A DNA stretch of 64,000 nucleotides from Malurus cyaneus samueli (taxonomy: Eukaryota; Chordata; Aves; Passeriformes; Maluridae). The notes under the pieces were generated by a model that was not told the origin of the DNA, did no database searches, and worked only from the letters and a program-made list of their open reading frames with translations. Shown here in pieces: positions 13,111 through 22,990 of this stretch (positions are counted from its first letter, which is position 1; every line of letters begins with the position of its first letter). Location: contig VKON01000207.1 of NCBI GenBank assembly GCA_009741485.1, forward strand, positions 522,843 through 586,842, written 5' to 3'. Made by a program: the position numbers and the translations under genes.

Positions 13111-13975
13111 TATTTCAGTCTACGGTGCTTCCACTCGGGTGGGGGTGTGCTGAGAGCCGGCAAATTAACTTGCGCAGCTCTCCGAGAGGCGCGGCTTCAC
13201 AGACGCAGCTCCCGCGATGATGGGCGGCCAGAGATGCGGTGAGTCGACATTCGGGCAGGAGGTCTGGGACCCTGGACAGAGTCGGGCGAGAAGCGTGGCG
13301 GGAGGAGAGAGTCAGGTAGGTGGCTCAGGCATGCAGGGACATGGAGACAGGACAGGCGGAGGCTGGGTCAGGCAAAGGAGTGAGGCGAGGCAGATGATGC
13401 ACACAAGCTCGGCGGGCAGCTGGCGCCATGCTAAGCACCCAGCAGGAGGGAAGGCAGATAAAAGGGGGCGAGCGAGAGCTATGAGGGGAGCAACAAAAAT
13501 GCAGGCTGGAGACAGGGCAAAAAGGCAAAATGCTTGCCAAGGCCAGAGCAAGCAAGCCCCGTGGGCAAGCCCTATAAAACAGACAAAACCCACCACCCAG
13601 CAACTAACCCCAAAGCCACCACCAACAAAAACCCCCACAGCACTCAACCCAAAAGCTCGTGGTGTAGTTAATTTTTATACCCCCTGGCTCCTCCCAAAGT
13701 CTGTCTGCTGACCAGGAGACCATTGGTCCAGGCCAATCTTCCTACACTGTCCATTGGTGGAGACTTTCTGCCATCTGATTGGAGAAGTGTCTCCAGTGCA
13801 GTGTCTTCAGCTGACTGCCTGTGCCATGTGAGGTGTAACCAAGCAAAGTCACCCTAGAGACAAGGCTTCCCCATCTCCTGTTTGCTTCTCACAAGGTGCA
13901 TGTGTGCTCTCCCTCCCCCACATGCCTCTGACAACCATTGTTGAGGCAAACTAAGATTAAAATGGCTCCTCACAC
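13111..13975 (-). mobile_element. CpG-rich LTR-like or promoter-like island
   Basis: An isolated GC- and CpG-rich block, densest at 13130-13480. On the minus strand it has three CCAAT boxes followed by a TATA box (separate entry), which is the order of a retroviral U3 or a strong cellular promoter. I see no AATAAA signal downstream on that strand, which weakens the LTR reading. On the plus strand an ATG at 13217 in a good context is followed 22 bases later by gtgagt at 13239, as in a first coding exon with a splice donor. The 164-codon plus frame and its minus shadows are explained by low stop density and are not convincing proteins. Confidence 0.45.
13671..13786 (-). promoter_or_regulatory. 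TATA box with three upstream CCAAT boxes
   Basis: On the minus strand, CCAAT pentamers sit at 13778-13782, 13753-13757 and 13722-13726, and TATAAAAAT at 13671-13679. They lie about 45-110 bases upstream of the TATA box in the right order. The plus strand also has a tataaaa at about 13574, so bidirectional use cannot be excluded. Whether it is active is unknown. Confidence 0.55.
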
Positions 13976-15204
13976 ATAATGAAATTTTATTTCCATTGTA
14001 TTTTCTTGACATCATACCCTTTGCTGGTCATGATCATATCTGTTAGTTCTGTTTTATATGCCCTGGATGTATGTGCAAGAGCAGATTGTGAATATTCGGT
14101 GACTGGAAATAACAAGGCAGCTTCACTGATGCTTTAAAATAAAATCTAGGAGAGATTTAACTAGAATATAACTGATAGAGATTGTAACTAAGGAATTATT
14201 TCCAAAATGTCTGATTTCAATACCTTTAGAACAGTCTAATTTTTGATCATTACGCTACAGGAAAGAATGTCTCAGGAGGTAGAAAATTAGAAAAACAGTC
14301 TTTTCAGCCATGTGGTTCTCTTCCCATCATCAAGGAAAACTGCCTTGTCCTCTGTTAAGATTTTCTAATGCTTGTCCAGACAATAAACACCATGACAGCT
14401 GCCTGCACAGAAAGAAAGATTTGACACAGAAAAAATATCGGTGGTACTATTTCAGACCTGAGTACAGTGGTGCATTAAGCAAAGCTGGTTCCTGTGCAAG
14501 AGAATTTCTTGCTTGGGAGCGCAACTGTATGTCTCTGTGGCCAGCCATAATGTGGTACAACACAGGGAATGACCATTTAAGGCCTTTGTCTTAATGAGGT
14601 GGTTCTGCCAGACAGTTGCATGTCCTATGGAAGATACTATGCAGATTCTTCTTACTTAAATCATAGATATAATTTTACATACTGTCACCCAGCAGCAGTG
14701 TCATACTTCAAAATTTTAATGTTTTGATTGATCTCACTGGTCATGTTCAGAAAATCTTCAGTAGCTGGCTGGGGGTAGATCCCACAGAAAGTCAATCAAT
14801 TACTGGATGAAAAAAAGCCTGTAATCTGTGTGAACAAACTCTTTTTTGCAGTGTTCTGTTCTGTTTTCATTTTATCGTACTTGTAACAATGATTATTTTC
14901 CTCCTTGTCAAATCACCCATTATCTATAGCCAACAGCAGTGAATTTCTCCAACTCTCCCTCATGTGTTTTACTAAATTGGTTTATCTGACAGGTTTTTTA
15001 AGCATTGTAAGTGTTCTTGTTACATTAGAGACTGATGGTTTATATTCCCTTTATGAATCTTTCCAAAGTTTCTGATCCTTGGGAAGTAGTCAAATTTGCG
15101 TTGGGATGATCAAACGTTTTTATGATGAAAATTGCTACATTGAATGTGCTGGTTTGAAGGTAAATTAAAAGGAGGAATTGTCCCCACATAAATACCTTTG
15201 AGGC
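13976..15204. other. Unassigned AT-rich sequence
   Basis: No recognised element. A 94-codon plus-strand frame (14310-14594) has no motif I can name. Confidence 0.5.
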
Positions 15205-15766
15205 ATTTTCGATCAGAGCTACAATTTAATAGGACAATTACAACAAGGGCAATAGTACACTAGCTTAAAATGACAAAGTCAGAGTACTGCCTAACAGTCT
15301 GTTGGTCAGGGTGGTGGTAAAAGTCTGATTAAATATCGAATGCGGTCCTGTTGGAGTGATGGATCTGGTCTTGCCAAAGCAGTGATCCTGAGGAAAGGTC
15401 TGGTACTTCTTTGGAAGTCCAGGGGTGGTAGTTGAAAGCTTTTGTCCTCTGAGTATTCAATGGTGGTATTGTAGTGTTCCAATCCCCAGATTATATATGG
15501 GTGGGAATGTTTGGTACCTCCTCCAGGGCAGGGAATTTCATAATGTGGTGATGTAATTCTATGAGTCATTCTGGGGAGTCCCTGATTGCCCATTAACAGA
15601 GATGGCTCCCTCAGGATGGCTTCTGCTTCCCCAGAGGGAGTTATTAAGGTTGAGTCATGAAGAAGATGAAGAAATGCCACTCCACCCATTTTATTACTCA
15701 TAAGAAGCTAATGTAGATAGTGGTAGAACACATACTTTGGTTACACCTTACATTGTAACCCAAGAC
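15205..15766 (-). mobile_element. LTR, family Z, divergent copy
   Basis: Minus-strand LTR related to the copies at 28115-28626 and 57365-57912. The three share the blocks cagggtggtggta, gtctgattaaat and gttggagtgatgga, a minus-strand ATTAAA signal (about 15225) and a TATA-like tatataat (about 15492). The minus-strand 5' end reads TGTCTTGGGTTACAA. Just inside it is an inverted repeat GGTTACA/TGTAACC (15739-15745 and 15754-15760). The 131-codon minus frame (15306-15701) has a counterpart frame in the 57-kb copy only because the LTR sequence is shared. It is not a gene. Confidence 0.75.
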
Positions 15767-16089
15767 ACTGAGGCACAGAAAAATTTTAGGATTATGTAAG
15801 AAATATGTGTCTTTGCCCGTCTAGAATATACTCATATTGAACTGCTGATGAGCAAGGGTGCCTTGAGGACATCAAGAAAGAAAAATTGATTAATGTTTTA
15901 AATTTGCCATTTGACTCTTCTAGCCCTACTGCGTTTGGGGGTGTGGTGGCGATTCCCAGAAGACAGAAACGGGGACTACAAGCTGAGCTTTGAGGGGGAT
16001 AGAAGGCAAACCCTACAAGGTTGTGTGGTGTCTTTTATCATGGTAATTGTCCTCCCCTACACAACTCTCTCAGTTGTAACACTCCCCCT

Positions 16090-16665
16090 TCCTCCTCGTG
16101 GGAAAGGTAGAATGTGTTATAATTAGTTCAACTATGCTGTGAGATGCAGCTGTGAGAGGCAGCTGTCATGTCTTAAAAGGGATCATAAACCATTAAAGAA
16201 CCCCAAAGCACCCAACAGACTGATTCCTGAGACCATCCATCAGAGGACTGCATGTGATTCAAGTGTTGCAACAGAGCCAGAGTCTGTTGCAAAAGACAGC
16301 GTAAGACTCCCCTACCTCCTATGCAGGGGAGATACCTGCATGTTCCCACCCAGCCTGTACATACATTAGTCCATTGAACTCTATGTTTCATGGGACTCAC
16401 CTCACTGAGAAGAGCAGAAGAAGAGGACCAAGGGGACACCATTGGAATCCACAGAGTGGTTATTTTTTCTTTCTATCACTCTCTTTTTCACCCTCCTCCC
16501 CTCCTTCTCCCTTTACTATTTGTTTCTCACTCTCTCGGGCTCCCATTTACTGTTAAATAAAATCCCTGCTGTTGGCTTTGGCATATGGTCTTGTTTGTAC
16601 CCTAATTCAGGCAGAGACATCTCTTTAATAATTTTAGTAGTTTTAATAATTGGATCTTAAAATGG
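16090..16665 (+). mobile_element. Solo-LTR-like element with AATAAA
   Basis: A plus-strand block from about tgtgttataattag (16110) through a pyrimidine-rich stretch to gttaaataaaatccctgctg (polyadenylation signal about 16555) and a short U5-like tail. It is unlike the LTRs on either side. Boundaries are approximate. The frames across it (16139-16660, both strands) have no domain signature. Confidence 0.5.
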
Positions 16666-16749
16666 GAACCAGTGAGCAACTTCATAGCAGAGCAGGAAAG
16701 AAAAGAAGATCTTGCAGCAGATAAAGATAAGCCTTATAGGGTAAGCTTT

Positions 16750-17130
16750 TTGTTAAATCCTGTTGACCTCTGTTTGCTCTTGCTCACCAGAAAGCATTCT
16801 GGAAAAGGTTCAGCTGTGTGTGACGTGGCCAGAGAACAGGTTGTGTGACTGGCGTGTGGTCACTTTGTGTGTGAAGTAGTGATTGGTTGGCGAGATGCGT
16901 AGTTGGACATTGCATGATCAGACGTGTGGTTGGATGGAAAGGCTTGTGGGTGGCAGCACCACATGGGCAGGCAGCCAATCTGTGCTTATCCCCCCACCCC
17001 TAAGTTTAGAGTATAAGAAGGCTTGTTTGTTTGACAATAAAGGCTTATCTCCGAATCAACAAAAAGTGGTCTGCATGCCTTTGTTCCTCATTGCTGCAGG
17101 ATCTGGTAAAGCTGCCAGGTTTACCTGCGA
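16750..17130 (+). mobile_element. Compact LTR with TATA and AATAAA close together
   Basis: About 380 bp. The U3-like part carries repeated gtgtg words. A TATA-like box (gtataag, about 17011) is followed only 22 bases later by the polyadenylation signal (caataaagg, about 17034) and a U5-like region ending near tacctgcgacttgg. TATA and AATAAA this close is typical of short-R retroviral LTRs. No internal region is attached. Confidence 0.6.
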
Positions 17131-19784
17131 CTTGGAAAACCTACCAGTTATTTTCTAAAATTAAACCAATGCTTTCCACAAAAAAAGTCCAGCTTTGTGC
17201 AAATCACAGGGTACTTTGCTGACAAGAAATGTGGTCAAAACATAAGCATAAGCCTGAGCAGGCATTTTTACATATTGTAGCTACGGAGTGAAAAAGAACA
17301 GAATTTTAACTCAGATATTGGAAGAATGTTAACCTTTCATTATCTAATGCTGTAATGAACTTTTGATTTCAGGGCCTAGGCTTCACTGGAACTGAGGTCC
17401 TTCATGATAAGTTAGTACTGGTAAATTATGCAGACATAAATATTATGTGAGTCAGGAGGAGCTGGAGGAGGTGATTGCAGTAGTGTCCTAAGCACTAATG
17501 CTCTTACCAAGATGCATTTTTGATGAGCTTGTTCAAAGAGTAAACCTGTGCACCAGCTTAGGCAAGCTTCTGTATAACAGTTTTATAAACTTACTCCCAG
17601 AAGCATCAGGAGTTTAATAAATGGCAAAGACATTCATAAACTGAATGTTAGTTCAGTAATTGCAAGTTACCAAGGAAAACAATTTGAAATCATGCCAGTT
17701 ACCTATGAATGATACACAAAGCGGCCTGAAGATGTGTGAACACTTGGAACTGTGTTTAGCCAAGCATTGAGATAGGCTGCTGTTTTTTGGATCTGAAGAA
17801 GAAGGGACAAGGTTTCTGTACACTGTGCCTCAGTGAAATTAGTCTTTTTTCAGAAACAGATTTAGTTGCAGGGTCTGATTTTGTGGTGGGGAATACACCC
17901 TCAGAGTTTCACTCCTTATACGAAGCTAGCAAGCATGACTCAGGGTCTGGTGGAAACCCAAGCCCATGTGAAATGTTGGGGAGGGAGGACAACTCAGGGC
18001 TTCAGAATGGCTTTAGAAACCTTCATATTGGTGACCAAATCAAGTCCTAGGTGTAACACTTTCACAGGAGTGTTGTAAATGTGAAGTTTTCTCTTAATTT
18101 TTCTGCTAGCCTATAATGGTGACATTTTTCCCTAGGGGAACTAAGGTCAGGTTGCAAACCAAATCCCAAAAGGTTCAGGAAAGGAGTGGGAAATTTTGAT
18201 TAAGCAAACTAAGCTGGTATAAAGCAATATCTGTTGGGACATGTGGATTTTAATTTTTTGTATGTAACCTCATTTGTTTTTACTCACCCTTTCTTGAATT
18301 ATACTCACAACCCTCAAGATGTTGGTGACAGTAATGGAGCTGCACTCAGATATTGGGGGGTTAATTTTTACTACATTACTGTTGCTAAAGAGTACTTCTC
18401 TGTTGAACACAAAGAAAATTGTATTTTGAGAAAGGGTTACAACATGTAATGTAATTCTCATTCTGGGGAGAACAAAACAGTCCCTCAGTCACAGACTCTT
18501 GCCCACAGCCAGACACTCAACCTTGATATCATCTTCTCCATCCACTAGTGTCGACATCTGGTGCACATGTGTTCCTTGGACAGCTCACTTCTCTGAATAG
18601 TTTCTCCCTGCTCATATTATGTCATCTCTGGTCACTGATGTTGCTAAGGCCCGGAGAGATCTCAGGTAGATACAGCACCAGCTCAGCATGAATCCCATTT
18701 TGATCAGATCTGGTACCTCCAGTATATATAGACCAATTTGAGATGGCACATTGCACTTTGATGCCAACTTTCACGCTCCTTTACCGCCATGCCATAGCTT
18801 GGTCTTCCAGTTATGGAGCATCTCTGCAGGTATCAGACAAGAATGTCTTATTTCCATGCCCCCAGATTTGAAAAGTCCACTTGTGGAAAGGTGATTAAAA
18901 TGTGAGAGCTACAGCTTGAGGCATCTGTCTGTTAGAATACACTCTGACTTCCCACATTATCAAGCCTGGAGTCAGAGGTTCTTGATTTCAAGCTGGACTA
19001 AGAAAGACTGATTTTGTAGTTAAGGTCTACAGGGATCCTGTTCAGTGAACTGTAGTACCTCTATCTTCACAGATTGTATGCCTCAAACACATGAGGTTGG
19101 ATGTAAAACTTTCTGCCTGTCACTGTGACTATTTCTGCTCCTTTTCCAGTATAGATGGAAGGGATGCCAGTAAAATCAACTGCCAGTGATTTTAACACCA
19201 CAACATTGATACCCATCCAGAATAAATTTAAATAACAGCAGACTGAGGCAACAGTTTCCTTTCTTCTGCCATCTCAAAGTGTGTACTTACTAAACCACAA
19301 TGGCAGAATCTATCCTAAGGCATCAAGAAAGAAGTTAGTTGAAATGTGTCTTAGGAAGATTAATTTCCAGTATGAATTAGTACCCTTTAATTCCCTGAAT
19401 AGTTAAAAATAAAAATCTCAACCGAGATTTAAAAATCTGAGTAAGTTTCTTCTCCTTTCACAAGATTCATCCTTCTGTAAATATACAATAATATGAATAA
19501 TGTGTCCTAATCAGAGCTCTAGCATAATCCCACAAACGAAAAAGAGCAATGCAGTTTTCTTGATGTCATAATAGCAAAAAATTTACATTTTTCTTGTCAT
19601 ATAAGGATTGATTTTTACTTTTGTATAATACTTATCAGAAGGTGATGTTATGTCACCAGAAACCATGGTGACATACTCTTTAAGACAAAACCAATTCCTT
19701 CTTCTTTTTAGCTTTGTGAAGAAAATTATTTGTTAGTTTATTTTTGGTTAGTTTACTACAGCAACTAACTGTAACTTTTCAACA
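17131..19784. other. Unassigned sequence
   Basis: 2.6 kb with no recognised gene. The part at 18480-19300 is more balanced in composition than its flanks and may be decayed retroelement interior, but I could not match a domain on either strand. The R2-clade similarity begins abruptly at about 19785, consistent with 5' truncation on insertion. Confidence 0.45.
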
Positions 19785-21479
19785 GCTCCCCTTAACCTGA
19801 TTGACCCTGGTGACTCTGAAAAATATCAGGGCCTGCAAATTGACCCTTGGACCCTTTGCTGTAGCAAATTCCAACTTTTCTACAAAATTCAATTTCTGGT
19901 TACAGTGAATTGGTAAAGTTCTACTTAAACCTCCGCGAAAGGCTGATATTCTCAAAATTATACCAACCCTTGACTGATCTACCTGCTGACCTTGAAAACA
20001 GGGTTCGTCCAGGCTCTTGATGTGAAAATTTGATAGAATAAGAATGGCTGTATTTACCTGTAGGTACCTGTGATGTCATCTTGTACTTGAACATGAAGGA
20101 CAGCAGGTTGGGAATCATAAAATTGGCTGGACTGATCCCAAGCATGCAAGCACAAAGACTGCAGAGACTCGCCCAGTCTCTGGATGAAACCATGAAGATG
20201 TTCCTGGAGAGAGACCAAATGGAAGTAGCATATAAAAAATTGTGGATTCAAGCTGGAGGAGCTAGGGAGAAGATACTGTCCATTTGGGAAACCAAATCAG
20301 TGAATGAACTGATTGGTTGGTATAGTGCAGACATAACTTTGAAGTGAGAAGCATTATCCTTAAAAAGCAGATATCCTAAACTGTGTAATTGGACAAAAAC
20401 TGAATGCAATAAATGGACTAAATTAGTGTCCCAGGGCCAGGGAATTACAAGTTTTGAAGGAGACAAAATTAGTAATCATTGGCTTCAGTATTATAAAGGC
20501 ATATCTCACAGAAAACTCCTTACAGCATTACAACTAAGAGTGAAGGTCCATCCCATGAGAGAATTTATGGCCAGGGGTAGATATATGGAGCTGCCGGGAT
20601 GAACCACACACACTCATAGAGTTATCGTGGAACTCCGTTTATTCTGTCTGAGGATCCAACATATGTATCAATTCCAAGCTACTGTGCGCTGTGTTAATTA
20701 CTATGATTGGCTAAACATCAGTGTCCAAGCGGCATTAATAAGTTCTTATTGGTTCAAAAGCAAGCGGCACATATAGCTAAGCAAGCATACTTTTAATTGA
20801 ATCAGCAGTTCTGTATCCCATTCAACATTCTCTTTTCTTGATTGCTGCATTACTTTACTTCTTCTTTGTCTTCCTTCAAGGACACTTCAAGGTTACAGAA
20901 GCCTGGATTGTGCACGTAGGCTTCATATACATGTCCTTGGTCTCTCAGCCATTTGTCTACAGGTAGATAGGACAAATACATCAAGGCATGCAAAGTGGAC
21001 ACTGCAAGGTGGACAGTGAGAGTTGTGCCCACATCATCAGTAACTGCCCAGTTACACAGGATGCTAGGATTATAAGGTGCTGACTAAAGAGGTGGGGAAG
21101 AAAGACTGGGTAGTGTTTCAGGAACAGCATGTAAGGGATACAAACAAGGAGTTATAGAAACCTGATTGGTGAAGGACACCGAGGCAATTTGTCGTGGATT
21201 TGACAGTGTGGTATCAATCAGCCAAAACCTCTCTGGAAGAGGCTGCTGCTGAGAAAGGTTAACAAGTACAAACAACTAGAGAAAGAGATACAAGAACTTA
21301 CCAACGCAAATGACATTGTGTTTGTGGGCTTTCCCCTTGGAGTGCGGGGGAAATGGTTCCATGGGAACTTTGAACTTCTGAGAGTCCTTGGTCTTTCTAA
21401 AACGAGGCAACAGAAGACTGCCCTGACTCTAATCTCCCTTGCTCTAATGTCATGCGTAGGTGTTATGCACGTTTCCTAG
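19785..21479 (+). pseudogene. R2-clade LINE, 5'-truncated, C-terminal part of ORF
   Basis: Remnant of a non-LTR retrotransposon of the R2 type, whose protein combines reverse transcriptase, a zinc knuckle and a restriction-like endonuclease. Reading through frameshifts gives, in order: NLIDPGDSEKYQGLQIDPW (19794); EWLYLPVGTCDVILY, then LGIIKLAGLIPSMQAQRLQR (20042-20170); LWIQAGG (about 20241); ALQLRVKVHPMREFMARGR (to 20581); the zinc knuckle HCKVDSESCAHIISNC (21000-21047); KPD (21158) and VVDLTV (21191), the PD-D endonuclease core; and C-terminal GFPLGVRGKW (about 21321) to the stop at 21477. It is dead: in-frame stops at 21155 and 21170, a frameshift near 21258, and a 380-bp insertion at 20584. 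The 5' RT core is absent. I see no 28S rRNA target sequence (tagccaaatgcc) beside it. The assignment rests on my recall of family motifs, not a search. Confidence 0.85.
20584..20961 (-). mobile_element. LTR-like element, family X, nested in the R2 remnant
   Basis: The reverse complement of 865-1244, inserted between the ARGR motif and the zinc knuckle of the R2-clade ORF. The 8 bases GGTAGATA occur on both sides (20576-20583 and 20962-20969). Removing the insert and one copy restores a continuous R2-like reading across the site. A 6-8 bp target duplication fits a retroviral LTR, although the element starts TGTAGAC and ends TATA instead of CA. It keeps its AATAAA signal (plus-strand gtttatt, about 20637). 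Confidence 0.75.
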
Positions 21480-22887
21480 TAGATCTAGAAACTGCAACTT
21501 TTGGTAACCGGTTTTAACTTTTTGTAACTTTTTGCAACATTCTTGAATGAAGTTTTGATGGGCCAAGGTTCACAGGGCAGCCACAAGCTGGTCCTGGATG
21601 TTAAGTAGGGATGGGACTAAATTTTCCTAATGCGTCAATTATCACCTTACTTTGACCAATCTACCTGATTTGGCCAAGGTAGATGTGCCATCTATGCTTA
21701 ACTCAGCAAAGGTATATACAGTATTTATATGTGTTCGTAAAATTGCTAAAGCAGCTAGTATGGAAAGGTGAAGCAATGTCCTGGACTTCTACTCTTAGTG
21801 CTACAGGAAGGGTATGTCTCCTCTCACCACAGCTCGTGATCAGGATTTTTGAAAGCCTACCCAATATCCCTTGAAGTACTCTCCATGGGTGCCTGACTGT
21901 TACCCTTATTTAATAAATAGTAAATAATCCTTATTTTCCATAGAGCACTAGTGCCATACAGTAATAGAATTAATGCAACATTCCTGCATCCCTGTCTTCT
22001 ATCATGTGTGAGAAAATCTATATAAAGCAAAATCTCAATGTCTCTGCTCACTAAAATAATCTGCCAACAGTTAATCTGTGCTTCCTCCATGACTTGACAC
22101 CCAGAGTTCTTGTTTGTTTTTATTCCCAGATGAACAGTTGAACTACCCCTGGACGATAATCACCTTCAAGAACTATTTTTCTGGACATTAATCTGTAGTA
22201 GAAGTCTGCAGGGATTACCAAATCATCAGTAAAGTGATTGCCTGTGTCAGACTTGAATTAGTTTAAGGAAAGCAGTAAAGAAATTCTGAAAGAAAGTAGG
22301 AGAACAATATTTTTTAAAGTACCAGTGCCAGGGAAGAAGTTTTCCAGCTTTGGTTTGAAGCTAGATTTCTTTAAAATTCCCATTAAGGGCCTTTGCAAAA
22401 GAAATATGAAGATGCTTATGACATACGTAAGCAGCTTATGGACAGGAGCCATTATTAGAACAAAGGTGGAGCAGATCACGTAGGGAGAATTACTGAGCCT
22501 TGAGATTAAATGGGAGGAATTTTTAAAAATACAGATAAATGGTGTCTTGATTAGGAATAACCAAAAGAATTTGTGCTGTCAGCTGTGGGGAGAATCAGCT
22601 GAAAACAGCAGATAAAAACATGTATGCCACACTTGGTATGGCTGCGCTCTGCCAGTCTGATGCAAAGACAAAGGTGTCAGATGTGACCCTGAGATCCAAG
22701 AAGAAAAATATTAGCAGAGGGGAGTGCAAAGGCAACAATAGAAGGCAATACTATGACCTGATCTGGAATCACTGCAATCATCCAAATCCTGAAATATATA
22801 TTTCAATATATGTTGGAATTGCGTAAGTGTGGAGAAGTTCTAGTAGAGTGTGATAGTTTGGGGTTCAAGCATACTGGCAGGGACATC
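21480..22887. other. R2 3' flank, then unassigned sequence
   Basis: The first ~200 bases after the R2 stop (repeated aacttttt/gtaact words) are probably its 3' UTR, but I cannot place its end. The rest, to the CR1 fragment, is AT-rich with no recognised gene. Frames of 60-77 codons are featureless. Confidence 0.45.
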
Positions 22888-22990
22888 AGAGAATCATAGA
22901 ATGTTAAGGGGTTGAAATGGATCTTAATATCCTCTAGTCCCTAGCCCCACTGCTGTATGCAAGAACACCTTCCTCATCATTCAGACCGGA
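22888..22990 (-). mobile_element. CR1 LINE, 3'-end fragment
   Basis: On the plus strand, agaatcatagaatg is followed by a ggttgaaatggatctt / ctagtcc / gccccactgc / acaccttcc pattern. This is the reverse complement of a CR1 3' end: the unit ends tcatagaatg-type and then runs back into the conserved 3' region. It is severely 5'-truncated to about 100 recognisable bases. CR1 is the dominant bird LINE, so this supports an avian source. Confidence 0.75.

Noticed and set aside
13217..13711. 164-codon plus frame in the 13-kb CpG island
   Set aside because: Low-complexity, with no domain. Two shadow frames run on the other strand. Only its first codons and the nearby donor are of interest.
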